NCBI RefSeq assembly: GCF_004022565.1
Contig: NZ_CP022987.1
Location: 806,001 to 870,000 of the forward strand
Length of the DNA stretch: 64,000 nt
Reading direction: 5' to 3'
Source of the DNA: Pollutimonas thiosulfatoxidans
Lineage (GTDB): Bacteria > Pseudomonadota > Gammaproteobacteria > Burkholderiales > Burkholderiaceae_B
The notes under the pieces are model-generated. The model did no database searches. It was not told where the DNA came from and saw only the letters and a program-made list of their open reading frames with translations. The position numbers and the translations under genes were made by a program. Numbering within the stretch: position 1 is the first letter of the stretch; the number at the start of each line of letters is the position of its first letter. This document shows positions 52,737 to 62,466 of the stretch, piece after piece.

Positions 52737-54013
52737 CCCAATTTGATGTTGCGCGCGCCGATCAGGCGGTCGTAAATCCAGTACAGGATCAAGATAAGCA
52801 CCAGCAGCAGTGTGCCCAGCGCCGCCGCCAGGCCCCAGTTGTTGGACCGCTGCATGTGGAAGGCGATGATGTTGGAAATCATCTGCCCGTCCGTCCCGCC
52901 TACCAATGCCGGGGTGATGTAGTAGCCCACCGAAATAATGAACACCAGCAGCGAGCCGGCGCTCAGGCCGGGCAGCGTCAGCGGCATGAAGACGCGCAGG
53001 AAAGCCGACCAGGGGCGACTACCCAGCGACAACGCTGCGCGCACATAGGTGGGGTCGATGCCGCGCATGACGCTGTACAGCGGCAGGATCATGAAGGGCA
53101 GCAAGATGTGCGTCATGGAGATGATGGTGGCGTCGCGGGTATACAGGATTTCCAGTGGAGCGCTGGTCAGGCCTACGGCCTGGAATACGGAATTGACTAC
53201 GCCGTTGGTCTGCAGCAGGGCGATCCACGCTGTCGTGCGCACCAGCAAAGACGTCCAGAAGGGCAGCAGCACCAGTACCATCAGCATGCCCGCCACGCGG
53301 CGTGGCGCATGCGCCAGGTAATACGCCAGGGGATAGCCCAGCAAGATGCATAGCACCGTAATGGCCAGCGCAATGCCCAGTGTCTTGCTGTAAAGCTGCA
53401 GATAGATGCGGGCGGATTCCCGAACGTGGATCTCGCCCTGGGGGCTGCGGTCCAGATCGAGCGCCGTCAGGTAGTGCGTGTCGGTGTAGGCGCGGCCTAC
53501 TGTCTTGATGGCGTGCCATATTTGCGGCTGACCCCAGCGCGGATCGGCATCGCGCAATAGCTGCACGCTGCCGGACGCCAGTTGCTCGCCCTGTGCGTTG
53601 CGCATCTTGCGCGCGGTGGAGTTGATCAGGCTGGAAGCGCCGGGATGGGCGCGGTTGACCGCTGCCGCCAAAACCCCGGCCTGCCGGTTGGTCGCAAGCT
53701 GCTTGAGCTCACCGGCCATGGCGCTGAACGCCTCCGGGTCCGGTAGCTCGGTGGTTGTCCAGTCGGACAGCGCCTCGACCGTCTTGGGTATGAGCTCGAC
53801 GACGGTCGGGTTGTAGACGCTGCGGTAAAGCATGGTGGCGATAGGTGCCACAAAAGCAAAGAAAATGAAGGCCAGCAAGGGCACCACCAGCAGCAGGCTG
53901 ATGCGCCGGCGGCGACGCAGTTCGCGCCGTTCCGCCTGCACCTCGCCCGCCGACGGGGCGTTGTCGGCGTGCAGTGCGCTGCTGTGGTGGAGCGAGTCCT
54001 GGCCGGCCGTCAT
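52733..54013 (-). CDS. potH: Polyamine-type ABC transporter permease (PotH/PotB-like) with long periplasmic insert
   Basis: A 426-residue permease. TM1 (about 40-62) is followed by an unusually long soluble insert of roughly 130 residues before TM2 (about 210), where PotB/PotH-type permeases have only a short loop; the family is normally about 280-320 residues. The rest is standard, with an EAA motif AALSLGSRPWSAFLRVFMPLTLPG and six-helix core. The insert contains LATNRQAGVLAAAVNRAHPG and no cysteines. Confidence 0.87.
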   Translation of the reverse strand: MTAGQDSLHHSSALHADNAPSAGEVQAERRELRRRRRISLLLVVPLLAFIFFAFVAPIATMLYRSVYNPTVVELIPKTVEALSDWTTTELPDPEAFSAMAGELKQLATNRQAGVLAAAVNRAHPGASSLINSTARKMRNAQGEQLASGSVQLLRDADPRWGQPQIWHAIKTVGRAYTDTHYLTALDLDRSPQGEIHVRESARIYLQLYSKTLGIALAITVLCILLGYPLAYYLAHAPRRVAGMLMVLVLLPFWTSLLVRTTAWIALLQTNGVVNSVFQAVGLTSAPLEILYTRDATIISMTHILLPFMILPLYSVMRGIDPTYVRAALSLGSRPWSAFLRVFMPLTLPGLSAGSLLVFIISVGYYITPALVGGTDGQMISNIIAFHMQRSNNWGLAAALGTLLLVLILILYWIYDRLIGARNIKLG

Positions 54014-54015
54014 CT

Positions 54016-55080
54016 TTACTTAAGGAGCCACTCGTTGAACTTCTCGCCCAGGGTTTCACCGTAATCGGCCCAGAAGATGCCATCGGCCTTGATGCCCTTG
54101 TCCACGTGTGTGCTGGGCAGATGGTCGATGACCGCCTTGTCGACCAAAGCCATGGAAGACTTGCGCGGAGGGCCGTAGGCCACATCCTGGAATCCGGCCA
54201 GCGCCTTGGTGCTGGTGGTGTAGGCGACGAACTTCAGGGCTTCTTCAAGCTTGGGTGTGCCCTTGACGATGCCCCAGGCATCCAGGTCGAACAAGTTGCC
54301 GTCCCAGACGATGGTAAATGGCTTGCCCTCGCGCTTGATGGCGTCAAAGAAGCGCCCATTGGCCGATTGCACCATGATGGCGCCGCCGTCATTGAGCAGT
54401 TGTGGTGCTTGCGACCAGCTGTCGAACCAGACGATATCGTTCTTGATGGTGTCCAGTTTGGCGAAAGCGCGCGCCTGGCCTTCTGGTGTTGCCAGCACTT
54501 TGTAGACGTCAGCCTCGGGTACGCCGTCAGCCAGTAGCGCCCATTCCAGGTTCACTTGAGCACGTTTGCGCAGGGCACGCTTGCCCGGAAACTTCTTCAG
54601 ATCGAAGAGGTCTTCGATGGTGGAGGGTGCCTTGTCGCCTATGGTTTTGTTGTTATAGGCGTAGACCGTGCTCCAGACGATTTCGCCCACACCGCATTCA
54701 TTTTGCAGCGCGGCCGGAATGAAATCTTCTTCAGCCGGTGTGCCATCGGCGCCGTCCAACAGGATGTCGCGCGGTATGACTTCAAGCAGCCCTTCGGCGC
54801 AGGCGCGCTCCAGATCGATGGTCTCGATATCGACGACATCCCATTGAATCTGTCCGGCCTCGACCTGGGCCTTGATTTCGGCCACGCCGCCGGTATAGTT
54901 TTCGAACAGTATCTTGGTGCCGGTTTCAGCCATGTAGGGATCGATCTGGTGCACCTGCTGAGCGGCGCCGTAAGCACCGCCAAACGACACGACGGTAAGC
55001 GTTTGCTGCGCCTGGGCAGGGGCGCCCAAGGCCAGGCCCAGCACTAATGATGGGCCCAACAGCTTCGTGAATGTTTTCAT
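54016..55080 (-). CDS. potD: Polyamine-type ABC transporter substrate-binding protein (PotD/PotF-like)
   Basis: A 354-residue periplasmic binding protein with signal peptide 1-24 (GLALGAPAQAQ). The family motifs are LTVVSFGGAYGAAQ, WDVVDIETIDLERAC, VYAYNNKTIG and FPGKRALRKRAQVNLEWALLADG. Ligand is most probably a polyamine or related cation; acidic pocket residues cannot be assigned by eye. It is flanked by two-base gaps on both sides, so the set is one transcript. Confidence 0.87.
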   Translation of the reverse strand: MKTFTKLLGPSLVLGLALGAPAQAQQTLTVVSFGGAYGAAQQVHQIDPYMAETGTKILFENYTGGVAEIKAQVEAGQIQWDVVDIETIDLERACAEGLLEVIPRDILLDGADGTPAEEDFIPAALQNECGVGEIVWSTVYAYNNKTIGDKAPSTIEDLFDLKKFPGKRALRKRAQVNLEWALLADGVPEADVYKVLATPEGQARAFAKLDTIKNDIVWFDSWSQAPQLLNDGGAIMVQSANGRFFDAIKREGKPFTIVWDGNLFDLDAWGIVKGTPKLEEALKFVAYTTSTKALAGFQDVAYGPPRKSSMALVDKAVIDHLPSTHVDKGIKADGIFWADYGETLGEKFNEWLLK

Positions 55081-55082
55081 TG

Positions 55083-56201
55083 CTATTCTCCTCGGACTGG
55101 GTGTGTGTGACTTTTGAATGCGTAGCAGTCCCCGGCGGTCCAGCCCAGGGTTGCGGATTGCCCCTCTGTGAACTCGGGGGCTTTGGTGTCGTTCAGCGTT
55201 TTGATGGTGACATGGCTGCCATCGGAAAGCTTGAAGTAGTAACGAATGAAGTCGCCCACGTAATGACGCGCCACGAAATGCGCCGCCACCCGGTTGCCAT
55301 CGGGCTGCCCATCCGTGATGATGCTGAGCTTCTCGGGGCGTATGGACACGATGCAGTGCTGGTCGTCTGCCTCGCAGTTGCCATTATTGGCCATGACCTC
55401 TGTGCCGCAAGCCATGCGAGCCGCCATGCTGCCGCCAGTCAAGGTAATGGCCTGGGCCGGGATCAGGTTGTTCTCGCCAATAAAGTTGGCCACAAAGGCG
55501 TTGGCGGGTCGCTCGTAGAGGTCGTCGGGCGATGCATATTGCTGCACCACGCCTTCATTGAATACCGCGATACGGCTGGACATGGTCAGTGCCTCGACCT
55601 GGTCGTGCGTGACATAAATGACGGTGAACCCCAGCTTCTTGTGCAGACGCGTGATCTCAAACTGCATTTGCTCGCGCAGTTTCTTGTCCAGGGCGCCCAG
55701 GGGTTCGTCCATAAGAACCAGCGTGGGCTCGAAGATCAGGGCGCGCGCCAAGGCGACGCGCTGACGTTGGCCGCCAGACAATTGGCCCGGGTGCCGGCTG
55801 CCGAAATCGCTTAGCTCGATAAGCTTCAGGTATTGATCGACGCGCTCCTTGATTTGCGCCTTGGGCATTTTGCGCACGGTAAGCGGGTAGGCCAGGTTCT
55901 CGGCGACCGTCATGTGCGGAAATAAGGCGTAGTTCTGGAACACCATGCCGATGTTGCGTTTGTACGGAGCGGTTTTTGTGATGGGGTGGCCGTTGACCGT
56001 AATGCTGCCGCTGGTGACGTTTTCGAACCCGGCCAGCATCATCAGGACGGTGGTCTTGCCCGAGCCGGAAGGCCCCAGCAGGGTGACGAATTCGCCTTGC
56101 TTGACATCAAGGTTGAAATCTTTGACGACCAGGGTCTTCTGATCGTAGGTTTTCTTGACGTTGCTGAATTGGAGAAATCGGTCCTGTTGCGGTGCTTCCA
56201 T
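55083..56201 (-). CDS. potA: Polyamine-type ABC transporter ATP-binding protein (PotA/PotG-like)
   Basis: A 372-residue ABC ATPase with a C-terminal TOBE domain. Walker A GPSGSGKTT, Q-loop MVFQNYALFPHMTV, signature LSGGQRQRVALARAL, Walker B VLMDEPLGALD and H-loop VTHDQVEAL are all intact. The start at 56201 (MEAPQQDRFLQF) follows AGGA; an upstream in-frame ATG adds 44 residues without family character. First gene of the operon, divergent from the exonuclease gene at 56336. Confidence 0.92.
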   Translation of the reverse strand: MEAPQQDRFLQFSNVKKTYDQKTLVVKDFNLDVKQGEFVTLLGPSGSGKTTVLMMLAGFENVTSGSITVNGHPITKTAPYKRNIGMVFQNYALFPHMTVAENLAYPLTVRKMPKAQIKERVDQYLKLIELSDFGSRHPGQLSGGQRQRVALARALIFEPTLVLMDEPLGALDKKLREQMQFEITRLHKKLGFTVIYVTHDQVEALTMSSRIAVFNEGVVQQYASPDDLYERPANAFVANFIGENNLIPAQAITLTGGSMAARMACGTEVMANNGNCEADDQHCIVSIRPEKLSIITDGQPDGNRVAAHFVARHYVGDFIRYYFKLSDGSHVTIKTLNDTKAPEFTEGQSATLGWTAGDCYAFKSHTHPVRGE

Positions 56202-56335
56202 CGACGGTCCTGTTGATTCTTGTGTGTGGCCGGCCAGGCTGTTGCCATGCCGCTGGCCTGCGCGAAGCAAATTTAGAATAGCATTAGACGCTAAGATTGA
56301 GACCAAGGGTTTCCCCCGTTTATAGGACAGCACTC

Positions 56336-57592
56336 GTGAGATTCATCCATGCGGCCGACATACATCTGGACAGCCCGCTAACCGGGTTGGGCGCTTATGC
56401 CGATGCGCCGGCGCAGGCCTTGCGGACGGCCACGCGGGATGCGTTCACGGCGCTGGTCGACCTGGCCATCAACGAGCAAGTCGACTTCATGATCATTGCC
56501 GGCGACCTGTACGACGGCAACTGGAAGGACCACAACACCGGCCTGTATTTTGTGGCGCAGATGGGCAGGCTTAATCGTGCCCGCATTCCGGTTTACCTGC
56601 TTCACGGCAATCATGATGCAGCCAACGACATGACGCGCGGCCTGCTCATGCCCGAGAACGTCTTTGTATTTGGCACCGAACGCGCCTCCACCTTTGTGCT
56701 GGACGAACTGAAGGTGGCGCTGCACGGACACAGCTTCAAAGTAGCTGCCACCACGGACAACCTGGCGGTGCAGTACCCCGCTCCCATAGACGGCATGTTC
56801 AATATCGGCGTGCTGCATACGGCGCTCGAAGGCAATGCGCAGCACGCCACTTATGCACCCTGTTCGCTGGACGAGCTGCAAGCGCGCGGGTACCAGTATT
56901 GGGCGCTGGGCCATGTGCACGAGTACGCGATCTGGCGTGGCGACGCCGTCGTGGTCTTTCCCGGCAATTTACAGGGCCGGCATATTCGCGAGTCGGGGCC
57001 CCGGGGCGCCGTCATGGTGTCTTGCGATGCTCTTGGGCACGTTGACGTGCACCGCATATTTGTTGATGTACTGCGTTGGGAAACCGTGCAGGTCGACGTT
57101 TCGGCGTGCCTTACATTCAATGACGCCGTACGCGCTATCGGCGCGGCGCTGGACGCCGTGGCGCTCGACAAGGGTGCGGACAGGCCCCTGGCGTTGCGGG
57201 TTGTGGTGTGCGGAACCAGCGTTGTGCACGGAGAGCTTTTCGGGCTAGAGCATCAGTTGCGTGCCGAGGTGCTGGCCCAGGTTGCCGCGATCGGCAACGA
57301 ACGACTATGGCTGGAAAAAGTACAGTTGGCAACGCAGCCACCCGCGCAGGCATCGTCCCGCTCGGAACATGTCGAAGCTTTGGACGACCTGGCTGAATAC
57401 TTGAAGGCTGCGCAGACCGATCCGGATTTTCGGGCCGGTCTGCAAGCCGACCTTCTTGCCTTGGTGGGCAAGGCGCCTGCGGCCCTGCATGACTCCATAC
57501 CCTGGTTTTCCGACATCCGGACGGGCGAGCTGGATGCATTGCTGCAGGAGGTCCGGCCCGCCTTGATGGCACAGTTGGACAAGGCGGATTAA
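56336..57592 (+). CDS. YhaO/SbcD-like metallophosphoesterase nuclease subunit
   Basis: A 418-residue calcineurin-like phosphoesterase of the Mre11/SbcD group, closest in plan to Bacillus YhaO. Metal ligands sit in HAADIHLDSPL, IAGDLYDG, LHGNHD and GHVHEYAI. The GTG start at 56336 (then RFIHAADIH) is chosen because AGGA lies ten bases upstream and the first ligand then falls near residue 10 as in the family. It is coupled to the large ATPase gene (four-base gap), so a two-subunit DNA end-processing complex is inferred. Confidence 0.88.
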   Translation: MRFIHAADIHLDSPLTGLGAYADAPAQALRTATRDAFTALVDLAINEQVDFMIIAGDLYDGNWKDHNTGLYFVAQMGRLNRARIPVYLLHGNHDAANDMTRGLLMPENVFVFGTERASTFVLDELKVALHGHSFKVAATTDNLAVQYPAPIDGMFNIGVLHTALEGNAQHATYAPCSLDELQARGYQYWALGHVHEYAIWRGDAVVVFPGNLQGRHIRESGPRGAVMVSCDALGHVDVHRIFVDVLRWETVQVDVSACLTFNDAVRAIGAALDAVALDKGADRPLALRVVVCGTSVVHGELFGLEHQLRAEVLAQVAAIGNERLWLEKVQLATQPPAQASSRSEHVEALDDLAEYLKAAQTDPDFRAGLQADLLALVGKAPAALHDSIPWFSDIRTGELDALLQEVRPALMAQLDKAD

Positions 57593-57596
57593 GGGC

Positions 57597-60500
57597 ATGC
57601 GCTTTCAACGTTTCGATTTACTGCGCTATGGCAAGTTTACTGATCGCATATTGGAGTTTCCCCGGTCGGCCAGCGACTTCCACCTGATCGTCGGCGCCAA
57701 CGAGGCCGGCAAGTCGACCTTGCGCAAGGCGGTGGGCGATCTGCTTTACGGCTTTCATCCGCGTACACCGTTGGACTTCCTGCATGCCAAGAACGAACTA
57801 CGGGTGGGCGCGCTTATCGAGAACGATGAGGCAAAGCTCGAATTCATCCGCCTGAAGGGCAATAAGAACACCTTGCGCTCGCCTGATGGCACGCCTTTGC
57901 CCGACCACGCGCTGGATCCTTTTCTGGGGTCCGCCACGCAAGCCTTCTTCGACAAGATGTTCGGCCTTGATCAGCCGCGGCTGGTGGAAGGCGGCAACAG
58001 CATCCTGAGTGCACAGGACGACGTGGGCCAGATGTTGTTCCAGGCGGCGGCCGGGCTGGCCAGCCTGGGGCGGGTACGGTTGGCCCTCCAGCAAGAGGCC
58101 GATGCCTTGTGGGCGCCCACGCGATCCAGCAAGCGCGCTTATTACGTGGCCCGGGACAAGCTTGACGAGGCCAGTGCAGCCTTGAAGGCCACCACCGTGC
58201 ATACCAAGCAGTGGGCCCAGCTTCAGGAGCGCGTCGCAACGCTGGAAGCCGAGCTGCTGGCTTTGCGCGATGCCCAATTGCACCGTCATGCCGAGAAGAA
58301 CCGCCTGGAGCGCATACGGCGGCTACGGCCCTTCATGCTCGAGCTGCTTGAAGCTGAGCGCGAGCTGGCAGCCCTGGGCGAGGTGCGACACTTGCCTGCG
58401 GACGCCGCGGCGGTTCTGCACGAGGCCGAGCGCGCACAGGCGCTGGCCGAGCAAATGCTGCATATGCGTGGACGCGAGATGCACAGGTTGACCGGCCTGC
58501 ATGCCGCGATTCAAGTCGATGAGCGTTTGCTGAGTCAGGGCCAGGCAATTGAATCGCTGGACGCTTTGCGTCATCAGTGCAGTGCGCAGCCCGCTGCCAT
58601 CCTGCGCTGTCAGGCCGAGGTGGCCCTGCTATGGCGCGAGATCCTGCGACTAAGCCAGGAGTTGGGCTGGCGGGCTGCCAGTCAAGCGGGGACAGACCAC
58701 CCCACCGAGGACACCGTCAACGCCTTGCGCGCACGTTTGCCTGGCTTGCCGGCTCGCAAGCATCTTGAGCAGTTGTTGCAAGAGCATGCCGCCGCCCAGC
58801 AGAATCTCGCCTCAACCCGCGCCGCTTCGAGCACCCGCGACACCGAAGCCCAGGCCTTGGAGGCCAAGCTGGGAGCGTCAACGGTGCCGCAGATCAGCCC
58901 GATCCTACGCGCTTTGATGCAAGGGCTGGCCGACCTGGGCGACCCGGCGGGTGTCGCCCGCAAAGCGCAAGACGCGCTCGATGCGGCGGAAGCCACCCTG
59001 GAGTCGGCCCTGGGGCGCCTGGGTAAATGGCGGCAGGCGCCTGATTCCCTGGGTTCCCATTCTTATCCCTCGGTGCAGACCGTCTCGGCGGCGCTGACAG
59101 AGCGTCTATCCCTGCTTGCGGAAGCCAGAGCTGCTGATCGTATGTGCACGGACCAGGCGGCGGCGCTGGCGCGCTGCGAGGCCGATGTCGCGCAGTTCAG
59201 CCAACGCCATCATCCCATTACGCTGGAAGATGTTGTAGAAGCCCGAGGCGTGCGCAATGCTTCATGGGGGGCCATCAAGGCGGGCGATACAAGCTTGGCG
59301 GACGCCGCAGCCGATTACGAAGATCGGGTGGCAAGGGCGGATCGGCTGGCTGACGAACGCCACGACACGGCCAGCAATGAGGCCGAACTGCATGGGTTGC
59401 AACATCGTCAGCGACAAGAGGCGCAAAAATTGGTGGAGTCGCAACAGCGTGCACGTGATTGCCGGCGGGCACTGGAAGTTTTCGACGAGCACTGGCAGCA
59501 GCGTTGCCAGGCTTTAGGGCTGGACGGCATGGCTCTGGACCAGCTTGCCGACTGGTTGGTACAGAAAGACAAGGCGCTGGATGCCGCCTCGTTACGGCAG
59601 CGAGCCCGCCAGGAGCAGCAGGCGCTGCACCTCAAACAAGAACAAGCCCGAGGCGCGTTGGAGCAAGCTCTTTCGGCGCTGGGACACACGCCAGCTGTGG
59701 ACGGGGCCCACGATGCGCCGCGCGCCTTGGCGGCGCTACGCGTGCAGGCGCAGACCATCATGGCGCAAGCCGACGTCGCCCATGCCAGGCGCGAGACGTG
59801 GTTGGCTCAGGCTGCCGAGGCCGAGCCTTTGCGGCGCGCAGCCCGGCAGGCGCTTGAGGCGGCGCAGGCCCGATGGGAAGCATGGCAAGAGGCCTGGCAG
59901 TCAGCCTTGCAGCAAGCGGGTCTGGAACCTGGGCTGGCTCCGGCTGCTGTGCAAGGCGCCTTGTCGGTGGCCGCTGAGCTGGCCGAGAAACTGGAAGCGT
60001 TAAGGCAGTTGCGCCATGATCGTATAGCCGCGATGCAGGCACAGTTGCAAGACTATATCCGCCAGGCCCACCATGTCGGTGTGGCGACCGGCCTGCTGAG
60101 CCAGAACGCGCCAGCCTTGACGGTGGAGGCTGCTTTTGAATTGGCGCAGGATCTCGCCCGTCGCCTGGCTGCGGCCCGCCAGGCGCAACAAGAAAAGCAG
60201 CGCTTGAACGAAGCGCTGTTGCGAGAGACAACTGAGGCTCGTGCGGCCGAACAGGCCATTGCCGAGTCCCAGGCGGTGCTGCGACCCTTGATGGAAGCGG
60301 GCGGTGCATCCGAGGTCGGCGAGTTGTCGACCGCCATTGCCAGGTCCGACCGCTATCGCGAACTTTCCGGCAAGGCCGCCGGCATCCTGACTCAGGTACT
60401 GCAATCGGCCGATGGTTATGGTCGCGAGCAGGTGCAGGCCGAAATGGATGCGACCGATCCGTCTGCCACCCTGGTTCAGCTTGATGCCTTGCAAGCCGAT

Positions 60501-61124
60501 ATCGAAGCGGGGGAGGATCAGCAAAGTCAGTTGGCGGTGCAATTGGATCAGGCGCGGCGCGAGCTGCACGCCATAGCCGGCTCTGACGATGCCGCGCGCG
60601 CTGAGGCCGCCCGTCAAGAGGCCTTGGCCAGCATGGCCGAGGCGGCCGAACGTTATATCAAGGTGCGCAGCGCCGAACGCTTGCTGCGATGGGCCATAGA
60701 CCGATATCGCGAAGAGAAGCAAGGGCCGCTCTTGGGGCGCGCCAGCACCATTTTTTCCGACTTGACCCTGGGCTCGTTCGAGCGCTTGCGGGTGGACTAC
60801 GATGCGCAGCCCATGGTGCTGGAAGGGCAGCGGCCCGACGGTCACTGCGTCGGCGTGACCGGCCTGAGCGACGGCACGCGCGATCAATTGTTCCTGGCCT
60901 TGAGGCTGGCGGCGCTGGAGCTGCATGCTGACCAAGGGCAGGTGTTGCCCTTCATTGCGGATGATCTCTTCGTCAACTTTGACGACGCGCGGGCCCTGGC
61001 CGGACTGCGGGCGCTTAAGGCACTGTCGGGCCAGATGCAGGTGATCTTCCTGAGCCACCACGATCGCCTGACCGATCTGGCGCAAGAGGTGTTTGGCGAT
61101 ACGCTTAACGTCGTAGCCTTGTGA
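57597..61124 (+). CDS. YhaN/SbcC-like SMC-type AAA ATPase
   Basis: A 1175-residue protein with the SMC/Rad50 layout. The N-terminal half-nucleotide-binding domain starts MRFQRFDLLRYGKFTDRILE and has Walker A GANEAGKST. Long Ala/Gln/Leu/Arg-rich coiled coils run from about 200 to 1010, and the C-terminal lobe has signature LSDGTRDQLFLALR and Walker B LPFIADDLFVNFDD. YhaN-type proteins lack a clear zinc hook and none is seen here. It partners the nuclease just upstream, probably in DNA repair or end processing. Confidence 0.9.
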   Translation: MRFQRFDLLRYGKFTDRILEFPRSASDFHLIVGANEAGKSTLRKAVGDLLYGFHPRTPLDFLHAKNELRVGALIENDEAKLEFIRLKGNKNTLRSPDGTPLPDHALDPFLGSATQAFFDKMFGLDQPRLVEGGNSILSAQDDVGQMLFQAAAGLASLGRVRLALQQEADALWAPTRSSKRAYYVARDKLDEASAALKATTVHTKQWAQLQERVATLEAELLALRDAQLHRHAEKNRLERIRRLRPFMLELLEAERELAALGEVRHLPADAAAVLHEAERAQALAEQMLHMRGREMHRLTGLHAAIQVDERLLSQGQAIESLDALRHQCSAQPAAILRCQAEVALLWREILRLSQELGWRAASQAGTDHPTEDTVNALRARLPGLPARKHLEQLLQEHAAAQQNLASTRAASSTRDTEAQALEAKLGASTVPQISPILRALMQGLADLGDPAGVARKAQDALDAAEATLESALGRLGKWRQAPDSLGSHSYPSVQTVSAALTERLSLLAEARAADRMCTDQAAALARCEADVAQFSQRHHPITLEDVVEARGVRNASWGAIKAGDTSLADAAADYEDRVARADRLADERHDTASNEAELHGLQHRQRQEAQKLVESQQRARDCRRALEVFDEHWQQRCQALGLDGMALDQLADWLVQKDKALDAASLRQRARQEQQALHLKQEQARGALEQALSALGHTPAVDGAHDAPRALAALRVQAQTIMAQADVAHARRETWLAQAAEAEPLRRAARQALEAAQARWEAWQEAWQSALQQAGLEPGLAPAAVQGALSVAAELAEKLEALRQLRHDRIAAMQAQLQDYIRQAHHVGVATGLLSQNAPALTVEAAFELAQDLARRLAAARQAQQEKQRLNEALLRETTEARAAEQAIAESQAVLRPLMEAGGASEVGELSTAIARSDRYRELSGKAAGILTQVLQSADGYGREQVQAEMDATDPSATLVQLDALQADIEAGEDQQSQLAVQLDQARRELHAIAGSDDAARAEAARQEALASMAEAAERYIKVRSAERLLRWAIDRYREEKQGPLLGRASTIFSDLTLGSFERLRVDYDAQPMVLEGQRPDGHCVGVTGLSDGTRDQLFLALRLAALELHADQGQVLPFIADDLFVNFDDARALAGLRALKALSGQMQVIFLSHHDRLTDLAQEVFGDTLNVVAL

Positions 61125-61139
61125 CGAGGCTATCGCCTG

Positions 61140-61691
61140 CTAGTCGATGTCGGCGATGCCTCGGCGCTGACGCATGGCGCGGCCTATGTTTTCGATATCG
61201 TGGTCACCAAGCAAGCGCGCCGCCATGGGCAGCAGCTCGTCTTCTTCTCGCTGGATATGGCGTTGGTACAAGCTTATAAAGCCCGACACCGCATCGGCGG
61301 GCAGGGCGGCTGCCTCGCCGCGCTCGACCGCATCAAGCACGACCTCCAGACGGCGCCACTGCCGCTCCAGCATCCGGTGTTCGTCGGACAGCGCTGTGGT
61401 CAGGCCGCGTATGCAGACGGCATCGGATCCGGCCATGGATTCTATCAGGGCCGGAAAGAGGTCTTGTTCTTCGTCGGCATGATGCTGGATGGCAGCGGTG
61501 TTGAAGTAGCGTTTCAGGCTGGTAGCTGCGCGGCGGGCATCGGCGTCGCTGCCGTGTACCGGCAAGTGTTCGGCCAGCCGCTTAAGGGTAGAGCATTGGC
61601 TTACGATGCGCTGATGGCAAGCGGCCAGCATCTCCAGCGGCGCCTCGGTGCTGGCGCCGGGACTGGAAAACCCTGGAAAGCTGGTGGTCAT
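61140..61691 (-). CDS. Hemerythrin-like HHE domain protein
   Basis: A 183-residue all-helical protein with the hemerythrin HHE iron-binding pattern: CHQRIVSQCSTLKRL, HHADEEQDLFPALIE, DEHRMLERQWRRLE and YQRHIQREEDELLPMAARLL. Such proteins bind a di-iron centre and act in oxygen, NO or iron handling; the role here is not known. It is divergent from the AhpD-like gene with a small dyad between, so the two may be co-regulated. Confidence 0.88.
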   Translation of the reverse strand: MTTSFPGFSSPGASTEAPLEMLAACHQRIVSQCSTLKRLAEHLPVHGSDADARRAATSLKRYFNTAAIQHHADEEQDLFPALIESMAGSDAVCIRGLTTALSDEHRMLERQWRRLEVVLDAVERGEAAALPADAVSGFISLYQRHIQREEDELLPMAARLLGDHDIENIGRAMRQRRGIADID

Positions 61692-61713
61692 CGCTGCCTC
61701 CGTAGTATGGCGT

Positions 61714-61732
61714 TGCGGCGCCTGTCGCCGCA
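61714..61732. repeat. Inverted repeat in the hemerythrin/AhpD-like divergent region
   Basis: TGCGGCG and CGCCGCA, seven-base perfect arms with a five-base loop, lie in the 68-base gap between two divergent starts. It could be an operator; no regulator is adjacent. Confidence 0.4.
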
Positions 61733-61759
61733 GGTTTATTATTCCACAAAGGAGGCACC

Positions 61760-62362
61760 ATGCCGCAACCCGACTATATATCCGCGCTAGGCGTGTCTGA
61801 TGCGGCGACCCTCGATGATGATCTGCAGCAAGTCTTCCAGAAGTGCGTCGAGAAGCTGGGCTTCATCCCCAATGTTCTGGCGGCCTATAGCTTGCGTCCC
61901 AACAAGCTGCGCAACTTTATGGCGATGTATAACGAGCTTATGCTGGCGCCTTCGGGGCTGAGCAAGCTTGAACGCGAGATGGTGGCGGTGGTTGTTTCCA
62001 GTGCCAATCATTGCTATTACTGCCTGGTGGCGCACGGGCAGGCTGTGCGCAGCTTATCGGGCGACCCACAGTTAGGCGAAATGATGGTCATGAATTACCG
62101 GGTCGCGCCGCTGGACGCGCGGCAACGGGCCATGCTGGACTTCGCATGGAAGCTAACCAAGACCCCCGAACAAGTCGTGGAGTCCGACCGCGAACAGTTG
62201 CGGGCTGCAGGCCTGAGCACTGACGACATCTTCGATCTGGCCGATACGGTCGGCTTCTTTAATATGTCCAATCGGATGGCCATAGGGATAGACATGATTC
62301 CCAACCCGGAATACCACGCTATCACCCGCCCCGAACCTTTCGTGCCACCGCCACGCAAGTAA
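61760..62362 (+). CDS. AhpD-like peroxidase-related enzyme (carboxymuconolactone decarboxylase fold)
   Basis: A 200-residue protein of the uncharacterised peroxidase-related family. The redox-active CxxC-type site is seen in SSANHCYYCLVAHGQAV, preceded by LEREMVAVVV and followed by YRVAPLDARQRAMLDFA. The ending with NPEYHAITRPE is usual for this group. A strong GGAGG lies about seven bases upstream of the ATG. A role in oxidative stress is inferred from the fold. Confidence 0.87.
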   Translation: MPQPDYISALGVSDAATLDDDLQQVFQKCVEKLGFIPNVLAAYSLRPNKLRNFMAMYNELMLAPSGLSKLEREMVAVVVSSANHCYYCLVAHGQAVRSLSGDPQLGEMMVMNYRVAPLDARQRAMLDFAWKLTKTPEQVVESDREQLRAAGLSTDDIFDLADTVGFFNMSNRMAIGIDMIPNPEYHAITRPEPFVPPPRK

Positions 62363-62433
62363 AGGGCTATATAGCTTCATCGTATAAACAAAGATCATAA
62401 AAATTCTTGTGGCGACGTACTGCGAAAAGTAAA

Positions 62434-62462
62434 GTTCGATATAACCAATTCGTAAATCGAAC
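62434..62462. repeat. Inverted repeat just before the SsuB-like ABC ATPase gene
   Basis: GTTCGAT (62434-62440) and ATCGAAC (62456-62462) are perfect seven-base arms with a 15-base spacer, ending four bases before the ATG. A weak promoter (TTGTGG, 17 bases, TAAAGT) lies just upstream and overlaps the left arm region, so an operator is possible. Confidence 0.4.
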
Positions 62463-62466
62463 GCAA

